DNA of 64,000 bases from Rana temporaria (Eukaryota; Chordata; Amphibia; Anura; Ranidae), in contig NC_053491.1 of NCBI RefSeq assembly GCF_905171775.1, positions 223,362,486 through 223,426,485 on the forward strand, read 5' to 3'. The notes under the pieces are model-generated. The model searched no databases and was not told the origin of the DNA. It worked only from the letters and a program-made list of their open reading frames with translations. This document shows, in pieces, positions 12,251 through 22,600 of this stretch. Positions within the stretch are counted from its first letter, which is position 1, and each line of letters starts with the position of its first letter. Made by a program: the position numbers and the translations under genes.

Positions 12251-14908
12251 GGGCCAGATCCACAAAAACCTGACGTAACTTAAAAAATCCAATTTAAGTT
12301 ACACTGCCTTAAAGTTTCTACCTAAGTGCCTGATCCACAAAGCACTTATCTAGAAATTTCAGGCTGTGTAACTAAAATTCCGCCGGCGCAAGGCGTTCCT
12401 ATTCAAATGGGGCGAGTCCCATTTAAATGAGGCGCGCTCCCGCGCCGGCCGTACTGTGCATGCGCGCCGGCCGTACTGCGCATGCGCGAAGTTACGTTAC
12501 GCCGAGTTTTGAGGATCGCGACGGCTTAAAGTTGCGTCGGGGATAAAAAAAATGACAGCGGCATGCATTCCTGAGGGAGAACTCCATGCCCATTTTCAAA
12601 GAAAAAAACGGCATGGGTTCCCCCCCCAGGAGCATACCAGGCCCTTAGGTCTGGCATGGGTTGTAAGGAGACCCCCCCACGCCGAAAAATTGACGTAGGG
12701 GGTCCCCCTACAATCCATACCAGACCCGTATCCAAAGCACGCCACCCGGCCGGCCAGGAAGGGAGTGGGGACGAGCGAGCGCCCCCCCCCCCCTCCTGAG
12801 CCGTGCCAGGCCGCGTGCCCTCAACATGGGGGGGTTGGGTGCTCTGGGGCAGGGGGGCGCACTGCGGGCCCCCCCACCCCAGAGCACCCTGTCCCCATGT
12901 TGATGAGGACAGGACCTCTTCCCGACAACCCTTGCCATTGGTTGTCGGGGTCTGCGGGCGGAGGCTTATCGGAATCTGGGAGTCCCCTTTAATAAGGGGG
13001 CCCCCAGATACCGGCCCCCCACCCTAAGTGAATGGATATGGGGTACATCGTACCCCTATCCATTCACCTGTAGGCAAAAAGTAAAATGTAGTAAACACAC
13101 AACACAAGGCTTTTTAAAATAGTTTATTATTCTGCTCCGGAGGCCCCCCCTGTCTTCGTTATTAGCTCAATTACCAGGGGGGGCTTCTTCTTCCACTCTC
13201 CGGGGGTCTTCTCCGCTCTCCGGGGGTCTTCTCCGCTCTCCGGGGGTCTTTTCCATCTTCTCCCCTCTTCCGCTCTTGACTCGGCGAACCCCGGTTCTTC
13301 TTCAGCTCTCCGGTGCCTTCTTCTTCAGCGCTGGCTGCCTGCTATGTTTGTGTGTTAGCTCGATTTCAAACAGGCAGCCGGCGCGGTCTTCTGTGGCGTC
13401 ATCTTCTCTTCTGGTCTTCTGTTCTTCCGATGTTGCCTCGTCGCCTGTTGTCGCTGTAATGATGGAAGCGCGCCTTGCATCACATTTATATAGGCATCAC
13501 CGTCCCATCATGCTCCGGTAGGTACCCACGTGGTGGGTGCACGTGGGTAGGCACCCACCACGTGGGTACCTGCCGGAGCATGATGGGACGGTGATGCCTA
13601 TATAAATGTGATGCAAGGCGCGCTTCCATCATTACAGCGACAACAGGCGACGAGGCAACATCGGAAGAACAGAAGACCAGAAGAGAAGATGACGCCACAG
13701 AAGACCGCGCCGGCTGCCTGTTTGAAATCGAGCTAACACACAAACATAGTAGGCAGCCAGCGCTGAAGAAGAAGGCACCGGAGAGCTGCAGAAGAACCGT
13801 GGTTCGTCGAGTCAAGAGCGGAAGAGGGGAGAAGATGGAAGAAGACCCCCGGAGTCCGGAGAAGCCCCCCCCCGGAGAGCGGAAGAAGAAACCCCCCCCG
13901 GAGAGCGGAAGACCCCCGGAGAGCGGAAGAAGAAGCCCCCCCTGGTAAAAGAGCTAATAACGAAGACAGGGGGGGCATCCGGAGCAGAATAATAAAATAT
14001 TTTAAAAAGCCTTGTGTTGTGTGTTTATTAACTTTTACTTTTTGCCTCCAGGTGAATGGATAGGGGTACGATGTACCCCATATCCATTCACTTAGGGTGG
14101 GGGGCCGGTATCTGGGGGCCCCCTTATTAAAGGGGACTCCCAGATTCCGATAAGCCTCCGCCCGCATACCCCGACAACCAATGGCAAGGGTTGTCGGGAA
14201 GAGGTCCTGTCCTCATCAACATGGGGACAGGGTGCTCTGGGGTGGGGGGGCCCGCAGTGCGCCCCCCTGCCCCAGAGCACCCAACCCCCCCATGTTGAGG
14301 GCACGCGGCCTGGCACGGCTCAGGAGGGGGGGGGGGCGCTCGCTCGTCCCCACTCCCTTCCTGGCCGGCCGGGTAGCGTGCTTTGGATACGGGTCTGGTA
14401 TGGATTGTAGGGGGACCCCCTACGTCAATTTTTCGGCGTGGGGGGGTCTCCTTACAACCCATGCCAGACCTAAGGGCCTGGTATGCTCCTGGGGGGGAAC
14501 CCATGCCGGTTTTGTTTTTTACAAATTGCCGTGGAGTTCTCCCTCGGGAAAGCATACCAAATGCCGTCGCTGGAATGGGCCTTTACAAGGTGTGACTAAC
14601 TTTACACTTACTTTACAGAACGAGCCCTAATTTTACACTTGCAAAATAACACTTACGGCGCAAAAAGGAAGCTAGAAAGCTTTGTGGATCGCCTTAAGTG
14701 CTAATTTGCATACTAGCAACGGCATTTCGACTCGAAATGCCCCCAGCGGCGGATGCGGTACTGCATCCTAAAATTAGGCAGTGTAATTCAATTACACATG
14801 CCGGATCTTCTGTGTAACTTTGGAAAAAGCCTTTTGAGGATCGTTTCCAAAGTTACACACAGACTGAACAGCAGTTAAGTCGGAGTATCTCTTTTGAGGA
14901 TAACCCCC
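12251..14908. mobile_element. 2.66-kb foldback element in the L1 fragment
   Basis: Starts gggccagatccac, as in the MITE family at 30520 and 34662, and ends gaggataaccccc. Most of the interior is a giant inverted repeat (arms about 12550-13539 and 13552-14570). The insertion cuts L1 ORF2 between GQIGT and MFHVWW. No protein is recognisable; mirrored ORFs occur on the two strands because of the palindrome. Confidence 0.85.
12550..14570. repeat. Long inverted repeat, arms about 1 kb, 12-base loop
   Basis: ggtgggtg ends the left arm at 13539 and cacccacc starts the right arm at 13552. Reading outward, the arms stay nearly identical: the translation of 12803-13027 (+) equals that of 14316-14092 (-) except for a residue or so, and 13276-13521 (+) equals 13815-13486 (-) over its length. 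Arms also contain a local tandem (ccggagagcggaaga and its inverse). Confidence 0.93.
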
Positions 14909-15527
14909 CATGTTTCATGTCTGGTGGACCTGTCCCATGGTACAACACTTTTGGGTCAAAGTTTTTAAGTTGATCCAATCGGTGACTGGGCACAATGTAC
15001 CTATTAGTCCTAAAACAGCACTATTTGTCGACCTGTTTAACGAGATCCCTAGACGTCTTCGGGTTCTTATTTTTTTTATTCTCTCTGCTGCCAAGGTTGC
15101 GCGTGCATGGAAGACTTCAATTATAAGTATTAAAGTATTAAAGGATAAACTTTCGTGGATTATGGTCAATGAAAAATTGACCAGCATCCTCAAAGACAAG
15201 CAAGCAAAATTTGATGAGGTATGGTCCCCATGGATTAAATACCTACAAACTCCATGATCCTTGGATCTTACTTTTGAGATATTTTAGATAAATGAACATT
15301 AATTCAGACTTGTTGATAGTGATTTTATTATTTCTGGATGGATGGTTTTCTGGATCTTATGCCTTATAATAGATTACAATGTTGGCATGAGTTTGATATA
15401 ACTGTTCTTTAGGTTATAACTATTTATTTCATATGTCCTTGAATATGATTGACTGTTTACCCCTTATTCCCCTCCCCCTTTTTTTCTGTTATTCCTAAAA
15501 ACTACATCAATAAAAATATTGAACGAG

Positions 15528-15981
15528 AAACACTATGACCACTCCTGTGAAGGTATCGGCCAGAATGCTGCTCGGCCAAGTGAACTCAGCCACCCCTCTC
15601 ACCCCATTCGATTGGAAGAAGGAAGAGGGAGGTGGAGGCAGCGTTGGAGAAGCTCTGTACAAGAGACATGGCCCTCCCACCGGAATGGAGAGAAAGGGCC
15701 AGAGCTCAGTTGGCCAGATGGCAGAAGATATTCTCCAAGGATGAATATGATGTGGGGTGTGGGAGAAGTGCCACTCACACAATCCGCTTAGAGGAAGACA
15801 AACCGTTCAGGGAAAGAGTCAGACGGGTCCCTCTAGGCGACTTAGAAGATTTACGGGAAAAGCTGGCGGAGCTCAAAAGGAAAGGAATAATCAGAGAATC
15901 TAGAAGTCCTTATTCCTCCGCAATCGTGGTAGTTCTAAAGAAGAACGGATCCCTAAGACTCTGTATCGACTACCGAATAGG
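15528..15981 (+). pseudogene. Ty3/gypsy-type pol fragment
   Basis: The frame from 15632 reads VRRVPLGDLEDLREKLAELK, then RKGIIRESRSPYSSAIVVVL and KKNGSLRLCIDYR. This is the start of the gypsy reverse transcriptase (fingers), preceded by the usual linker. It stops abruptly at about 15976 where an unrelated MITE-like sequence starts. No protease, RNase H, integrase or LTR was found nearby. Confidence 0.8.
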
Positions 15982-17085
15982 GATTAGCCGAACACCCCCC
16001 CCCCGTTCGGTTCGCACCAGAACCTTCGAACGGACCGAACGTTCGCGCAAAACATATCGAACCCCATTGACGTCTATGGGACTCGAACATTTATATTCAA
16101 AAGTGCTCATCTTAAAGCCTAATATGCAAGTTATTGTCGGAAAACGTCTTTGAGAACCCAGGTCTTGCCCCAGGGAACATGTATCAATGGAAAAAAAGTT
16201 TTAAAAACTGACGTTTTTTCTGGAGCAGCGATTTTAATGATGCTTAAAGTGAAAAAAAAAATATTAATTTAAATATTGTACCTGCTGGGTGTCTATAGTA
16301 TGCCTGTGAGGTGGCACATGTTTAGAACTGTCCCTGCACAAAATGAGATTACTATAAGAAAAAAGTAATTTAAGACTGCTTGCGGCTTTAATGTAATGTT
16401 TGGTCCCTGCAATATGGATGAAAATCACTGAGAAAAATAGCATGGGTTTCCCCGCCCCCCTCCCCCCAGGTCATTACAAGCCCCTTTGACCATATATACT
16501 TTGAACAGCAGTATACAGACGGTGCAAACAAGACAGGGACTGTAGGTTTGTTGTTAAGTAGAATCTGTTTTGTAATTTTCAACTGGTACTTCTTTAAAGT
16601 GTAGCTTCAGCCATAAAATCTTTTTTTAGGCTTTTCTGAAAACATAGAGAAGGGTTATCACCCCTGTAACATTTGTTTTTCTGTCTGTTCGCATCTGTTC
16701 AGAAGATTGCACCTCACTTTCTGTCAAATGATTTTTTGAAAATGTTTTTTTTTTTTTGTGAAACAAGGATATGTGATAAAGCATCAGTGGACAGGAGACA
16801 CCTTTTACAGAAGAGAATTTCCTTCCTAGGGGTAGATTTCCTCTCACTTCCTGTTGTATCCTTCCGTTTGCAAGTAGGAGTCGTTTGTAAGTTGGATGTT
16901 TGAAAGTAGGGGCCTGCCGTATATACTCTGCATAGATTTGGGCCCTAGGTGTTGGTGTTGCCACAAAAAAAAAATGTGAGTGGGGGATGGGGCTGGGAAC
17001 CACGGGGTAGGTGAGTAGGAGGAGGGTTGGAAAAGGGGGAGTGGCTAGGAGATGGGGATTGGGTAAAGAAGAACTGGAATGGTCA
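15982..17085. other. No gene; probable MITE remnants
   Basis: 15982-16260 has C-runs and ttcgaac/gttcgaa-type inverted motifs (gaacggaccgaacgttcg), which suggests a small palindromic MITE. 16590-16910 resembles the ends of mariner-like MITEs seen elsewhere (aaagtgtagcttcagcc). No coding sequence is credible. Confidence 0.4.
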
Positions 17086-17299
17086 GGGGAGAAAGAAAGA
17101 AAGATAAAGGAAGGAAAGAAAGAAAAATTATAAATAGAAAGAAAGAGGAGGATAAAGGGAGAAAGTAAGAAAAAATGATAATGGGAGAAAGGAAAAAAAA
17201 GAAAGGAAGAAAGAAAGAGAGAAAAATTAAGGGAGAAAGGAAAAAAAGAGAGAAAGAAAGAAAGAAAGGAAAAAAGAGAAAGAAAGAAAGAATGAAGGG

Positions 17300-17366
<67 letters not shown>

Positions 17367-17376
17367 CAGATAGATA

Positions 17377-17408
<32 letters not shown>

Positions 17409-17417
17409 AGGGAGAAT
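17086..17417. repeat. Purine tract with (GATA)n
   Basis: A 330-bp strand-asymmetric GA-rich tract (gaaa/ggaa units) containing about 17 units of GATA at 17301-17370 and GAAA runs at its right end. Confidence 0.93.
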
Positions 17418-18550
17418 GGCAAGACGATTCTGCCTTTTCCAGAATGCCATCCACATGGCGGACTTTAAACCGAACACTGTCATTTTTCCTGCTGCAGTTT
17501 TCATAATTATTTGCGCAGGCATTCAGAGACCTACCTTTCAAAACATTGGGCCTGAGGCCAGACAATTATCTGACAACCTGACTGGCTTGGACACTGGCCG
17601 TACTGGATTGGCCCCCCCGAACTGCTCGAGATGCCTGTGATATATACGTGGAGTACTTCACTGGTAGGGGGGCCATTGCTATGCCAGACCATATTTCTTT
17701 GAAAACAAACAAAAAAAAGACAGAGGCGCATGTCCCAGCTGGAGGAAGAGTGTCTGCAGGTCATTAGGGAGGCAGCTTCCATCATGAGGGCCCCCTTAAC
17801 CCTGTTGAGGGCTACAGCCAGCACTGTATCCTGGTTTAAGCCAACAAGGCCCAGGCCTAGGGCAGCTGCGGGGGGGCAGCAGGGAAAGAGTCCCCGCCGG
17901 CTTGCGCTACACTTTTAGTGTAGCACCAGTCTTATGGGGCGGACTGGGCTGAGAGGCAAATTAGTCTAGCGCCCCCATAAAGTGGCCGCACAGCTTACGG
18001 TATGCGGGTGGCCGTCATTCCGCAACTATGGGGAAGGGGGTGCTCCTATAATTTTGACTGTCCTATCATCCTGGACCGCAAATCTTCCTCACTGTGCTAT
18101 ATGTTTTCTGCTGCACTATTGGCATGGTTATATCTTCTTAGTCCTCTCCATAAAATTATCAGAAATTTGTGCTTAAAGTAGAACTATAGGCAACACTTTT
18201 ATTTCTTTCCATTTTGGACAGAGTAAGGGGAGGGTTATAACCCCTGTCAGTTTATTTTTTACCATCCCTGTCCCATTGCAGTGATTTCTCTTCACTTCCT
18301 GCCCCATAGCCAAACAGGAAGTGAGAGGAAATCTATGCAAATTAAGGGAATCCATTTCCCCCCCTCCCCAGGTCCTCAGAACTAGTGTCCCCACTCGAAC
18401 ATTTCAGGGTGGGTCTTAAACAGAAAGGGGTGTGGTCTTGACAGGAAGTGGTGGGTCATTTTTAAATTAGGGGGTACACGAGTTTAGTCAGGCTTAGGGC
18501 AGCACAAAACCTAAATACACCACTGGCTACAGCACCAACTTGCTGACCAG
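17418..18550. other. No gene recognised
   Basis: Mixed sequence; short open frames around 17531-17918 are not recognisable. 18174-18480 looks like a decayed MITE (taaagtagaactataggcaa). Confidence 0.4.
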
Positions 18551-18559
18551 CTGCAAAAA

Positions 18560-19470
18560 AATGGATGAGCGACAACGGGCCCTGGCAGAGGATATTTTAG
18601 CCCAAGAATATGATGTGATTCATCGACAAATATTGAACTTTTAAAAACCTGTGGGAAATCAAAAATCCATCCTATTCTAACAAGAATGTTCGACAGGCAA
18701 TAATTGACCAATTGGTCGCTTATATGCAGACCTGGATACCAGAGCTAACTTCCACCATGATAAGCAATAAAATCAATAACATTAGGAATGCTTACAAGAA
18801 GCGTTTGATACAGGTCTGTGCTTCTCGGAGGTCAGGAGCAGCAGCAGATGAAGTACAGGAGCCCAAGCTGTGGTACAATAAACACCTCAGTTTTCTGGAC
18901 GATCAGATCAAGGCCAGAGAATCACTTTCCAGTCTTCCTTCCACCCTTCCCTCCACCGTTCCCTCCACCGTTCCTTCCACTGTTCCCCCCACCCCTGCAG
19001 AGGGTGCCGCGGATCTGGCTGAGATTGAGTAGCCAGATCTGAACATCTTCAGTCAGGTATAGTAGTTTACAACATATTTCCTGGCCTCAACTAATTTTTG
19101 GTTTAACAAGATGTTTTTTGAACCAAAATGAAAGCTTGAAAACCCAAACAAAAGTCGTGGGCAGAAAATATAGTGACAGGGATGCCAAATGCAGGGGTCA
19201 GAATGAGAGTCTGTTCAATTTACCAAAAAAAACAAACAAAAAAATGCAACCGTCATGAGCTTTAAAATGTGTGTGCTTGATGAAGCCAAAAAAAAACATG
19301 TCCCTTTTTTAGACACAGGAAGAGATCAGCCAAGAGGAGGAGCCTCCGGAATGAGACAGCCAGGAGGAGGAAGGGGTTAGTGGCAGACAGGAGGAGGCTG
19401 GGCCGAGTGACAATCAGCAGGTGCCCAGGCCCAGTCTCCTCCTCCTCCTCCTGCCGCCACATTCTCACCA
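18560..19470 (+). pseudogene. PIF/Harbinger-type MADF/Myb-like protein gene, decayed
   Basis: After an ATG at 18561 the frame breaks. The MADF domain is clear from LWEIKNPSYSNKNVRQAIID through LVAYMQTWIPELTSTMISNK, INNIRNAYKKRLIQVCASRR and DEVQEPKLWYNKHLSFLDDQ. A proline/serine tail (STLPSTVPSTVPPTP) ends at TAG 19030. A second stretch at about 19315-19450 encodes an acidic run (EISQEEEPPE, RQEEAGPSDNQQ) like the C-terminus of such proteins and may be the next exon. In PIF/Harbinger elements this protein partners the transposase. No transposase was found. Confidence 0.7.
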
Positions 19471-19474
19471 CCTG

Positions 19475-19630
19475 CAAGGGGCCGTGTAGGGAGCCGTGGA
19501 AGGAAGGCTGCAAGGAAGACCAGAAAGTGAATCTGTGACTTCAAGCTGATCTGCCAGAAAACAGAGGTTGTTGTAGTACCACAGCTTGGGGTTATGTATG
19601 ACATCTGCTGCTGCTGCTTTAGATTTCTGG
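19475..19630 (-). pseudogene. Second, divergent MADF fragment in inverted orientation
   Basis: On the minus strand this encodes NPKLWYYNNLCFLADQLE followed by SLSGLPCSLPST, homologous to the end of the plus-strand MADF domain at about 18840-18990 (EPKLWYNKHLSFLDDQIK). The two are clearly diverged, so this is not a recent inverted duplication of the neighbour. Confidence 0.65.
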
Positions 19631-19677
19631 GATTTGGGGAGCACATTGTGACCCCAATTAGAGGTTATTAATTTTGA

Positions 19678-19890
19678 TTATATATCAGACAGGAGGCTCA
19701 TATCTTATGCATTATCTTTCCTTTAATAATGCTCACAGCAGAAAGTGTATTTAAAACATTCAGTGTAAAAAACTTAAAACAACCACCACCCCCAGCAGTC
19801 CATATAGTCACTAACCACGCCCCAACGGGGGACTCCATAAAGAGGGGCTGCTTGTGGTGGATCTTCCTCTTTCTTTCTGCTCACAGGATC
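19678..19890. repeat. DIRS-B left inverted terminal repeat
   Basis: Matches the reverse complement of the right end, including gtcactaaccacgccccaac and ggggctgcttgtggtgga. It contains the uninterrupted site (cattcagtg, about 19758-19766) that in the right repeat is occupied by a MITE. Confidence 0.88.
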
Positions 19891-20658
19891 AGATAAGTAC
19901 TCCATTAAATATTATCATCAATATAGATAGATTGGTTTTGGCTAGGGATATACAGAGATTCCTCTCCTGTTCTGTCCCTTGTGTACCCTCACTATTGTGT
20001 TTCCTATTGATACGTTACTGTAATCATTTTTAATGTATTTAAATTAATTTAATTGCATTTTATCTATTGCCTATCGCTGCCATTTTTCCCCAGTATTCCT
20101 ATTTTCTGACAGGATTTTACTTGTCTCCCCCCTCCGATCGCGGGGGTTTGTTTCTGCCGCTCAGACTCTCTCCCTCTTTCACCTCACTACAGCCATCTCC
20201 GCTGTCTTACCCAGCGCGCGCAGGTGTTTCTCACCGCCACGCTGAGGGAGATCACGTCTCCCTCAGCTTCTGCTGTGTAGAGCGCGCGTTCGGGGGGGGG
20301 GCGGAGCTTCTTCTCCGCTCGTTCATCCAATCAGCGCCCAGCGGCCGTAGTCTCGCGAGACTTCGTTCCCGGGCCGCTGGGAGAGTCCAGGTTCCCTTCC
20401 CCTCTGTCGCCATTCGGCGCCGACGGAGGGGAAGACAAGTTGGAACCTGGAACTGATAAGTGGCATATAGAATCTAATTAATATTAGCTAGCTGGCACTT
20501 TCAGAGACCACCTGCCTGTGACATACACTGCAGGGACAGATATAGGATAGCCTCAGCTCCTTTAAAAAAAAATCCTGTCTTAAGTGCCTGCCTGTGCGGT
20601 TTAATACCAGCCTGCAATATATAATATATATAATATTTTTGCAATATATCATAGTGAC

Positions 20659-22600
20659 ATGTCCGAAACTAATCCCCTTAATGGAGATATCTCTCCTTCT
20701 GCTGCGTCACATACTTTGAGTGCCACGCAATTACAAGACATTATACAAATGTCCATTCAAGCGGCCCTGGCCTCCACTGCCTCACCCGCTTGGGCTTTAC
20801 AACCCACTGTGGTACATCCACCACCGCCGCAGAGCGGCGAACCACCTTCAAAAAAGGGGAAAGTACTGCATAAAAGAAAACACACCCTGGTGGTAACTGA
20901 CTCCCCGGCAGGGGAAGAAAATAATGTGCAGCAGGTAGCCCCTAGCACGGGCTACCATCCCCAGCACTTACCTGAATCTGCTCGACCCCTGGACCCCAGG
21001 GAGACTCACCATAAGGCCGGGTACACACGGACAAACATGTATGGTGAAAGCGGTCCGTCGGACCGTTTCCACCATACATGTCTGCCAGAGGGCTTCTGTA
21101 CGATGGTTGTACACACCATCGTACAGAAGTCCGCGCGTAAACAATACGCGGGGCGTGTCCGCGGTGTCGCCGCGTCGATGACGCGGTGTCGCCGCGACAA
21201 TGACGCGGCGACGTGGGCGGCCCGCCTTTAAAATGCTTCCACGCATGCGTCGAAGTCATTCGACGCATGCGAGGGACGGCGGGCGCCTGGACATGTACGG
21301 TAGGTCTGTACTGACGACCGTACATGTCCGAGCGGGCTGAATTCCAGCGGACTGTTTTAAAACAAGTCCAGGAATATTTGTCTGCTGGGAAAAGGCCCGG
21401 CGGGCAAATGTTTGCTGGAATTCGGCCCGCTCGCGCCCACACACGACCAAACATGTCTGCTGAAACTGGCCTGCGGGCCAGTTTCAGCAGACATGTTTGC
21501 TCGTGAGTATGGGGCCTAAGGGGTATAGAATTCCCAGAAGAGCCAAGCCGGATTCTTACGAAGATTCCTCGGCTGAGGAGTCGGCTGACTTTTCTGAGGG
21601 ATCAGAACTTTCAGATTCTGAGTCTATCAATCAGGATGCTGGGGCCATGACGACCGACACAGTCGCCAATCCTGCCACGCAGGACGATGTCCTATTGGAC
21701 GCTCTAGGGGAACCTCTTTTCCACCCGGACGCGATTACTCACCCGCGTTCCGGAGAATGGACACCCCTGCCACATGTGGCACAGTATGTAGGGCTTTGGG
21801 CCAGGAAGTCCCTGGACAGAACGGCCCGTAACAAACTGAGAGCCGAATGCCCTAGACCCTCATTGCCCAAAAAAGTGGTGGCTACTCCGGAGGTAGACCC
21901 GGTCCTCACTAAGTACCTAATTAAAACAGGTAAATTTCAGAAAAAGGGCATTGAGAGGTCCTTCCGGTCAATACAAGACCGAGTTTTAGATCTTATTGGT
22001 CCACTGACCAAAATTTTAAATTTGTCCGAACAGGCGGCAACCTCGGGACAAGCAGTTGACTTACCACAACTGCGAGGATGGGCGCAAAGAGCCCTATGCC
22101 TAGCGGGTACTGCCAACACGGCATGTTCCGTAGAACGGCGCAGGTCCATTCTCATGCGCCTGGACCCCTCAACTCTCAACACCTGGCTGAGACTGAACCC
22201 GGCCCATCGGCCGAGGGCATGCTATTTGGGGATTCGGTCATTAAGGACATCAACAAGTTTGTTGGCCTGTTCTCTAGCCTAGACAAAGCTCAGAATTCTC
22301 TGAGACGTACCGGAACCAATAAGGTTTTCAACAGGGCCGGCAGAAGTAGAGGCCGTTCTGCCGGCCGCGCTAATTTTTACAGGCCACAAGGTAGAAACTC
22401 TACCCAGTATCAGTACCAGGCTCCAAACTACTCCACCCCGGTGGCTCAGCCAGCGCCGTTTTTTCCCCCAAGAGGCAGACCCTGGCGCGGACGCGGGGGA
22501 CGCGGCTACCCTCGATCCAGACCCTATACCGGTGAGTATGCTTTACACCACACTCGATCTCATTCCGGTGGGGGGTCGTCTGAGACATTTTACCCACGCC
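20659..22600 (+). pseudogene. DIRS-B Gag-like protein, split by a MITE and frameshifted
   Basis: It starts MSETNPLNGDISPSAASHTL at 20659 and runs to codon His-His before the MITE at 21015-21516. It resumes in the same frame after the TAA target duplication with KGYRIPRRAKPDSYEDSSAE, followed by an acidic stretch and VAQYVGLWARKSLD. Near 22190-22210 the frame shifts by one: the continuation is GMLFGDSVIKDINKFVG and an arginine/glycine-rich tail (RGRPWRGRGGRGYPRSRPY), in the frame that also opens at 22078. The basic tail parallels that of DIRS-A Gag. The Gag end cannot be placed because the frame stays open into the RT region. Confidence 0.8.
21015..21516. mobile_element. PIF/Harbinger-like MITE inside DIRS-B Gag
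   Basis: 502 bp, ends ggccgggtacacacg and ctcgtgagtatggggcc, flanked by TAA on both sides (21012-21014 and 21517-21519). A three-base T-N-A duplication is typical of PIF/Harbinger. Removing it with one TAA restores the Gag frame. Confidence 0.88.

Larger units (their letters stand above)
11461..15257 (+). pseudogene. L1-like ORF2 C-terminal region, in pieces
   Basis: Piece 1 has NTKQMKPSYQLSWESDLGES and IWERWSTMVHRGI. Piece 2 has VLSRWYLVPVKLAKLYPDPS and PRCFRKCGQIGT. Piece 3 has MFHVWWTCPMVQHFWVKVF, VTGHNVPISPKTALF and ends WIKYLQTP at a TGA (15257). This is the post-RT region of L1-type LINEs: RWY, cysteine-containing C-x-K-C, then H-x-WW-x-CP. Frames differ between pieces, so it is a dead fragment. 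Reverse transcriptase and endonuclease are absent. Confidence 0.8.
11461..15530 (+). mobile_element. L1-like LINE 3' end, interrupted twice
   Basis: Three ORF2 pieces lie in order at 11461-11668, 12127-12248 and 14909-15257, followed by a 3' untranslated region ending near 15530 (caataaaaatattgaacg). The gaps are occupied by the elements at 11671-12124 and 12251-14908. Confidence 0.8.

Noticed and set aside
12708..14630. Mirrored plus- and minus-strand ORFs that look like duplicated genes
   Set aside because: They are the two arms of a palindrome; GC-rich, without homology or codon structure.
16626..17522. A 298-codon minus-strand frame rich in S, F, I, L and Y
   Set aside because: Entirely the complement of the GATA/GAAA tract; low complexity.
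18712..19032. MADF protein as a domesticated host gene
   Set aside because: The N-terminal half is frameshifted and stopped, so the gene is decayed.
20067..20456. A 129-codon frame upstream of DIRS-B Gag as an extra gene
   Set aside because: GC-rich leader of the element without recognisable motifs; likely untranslated region.
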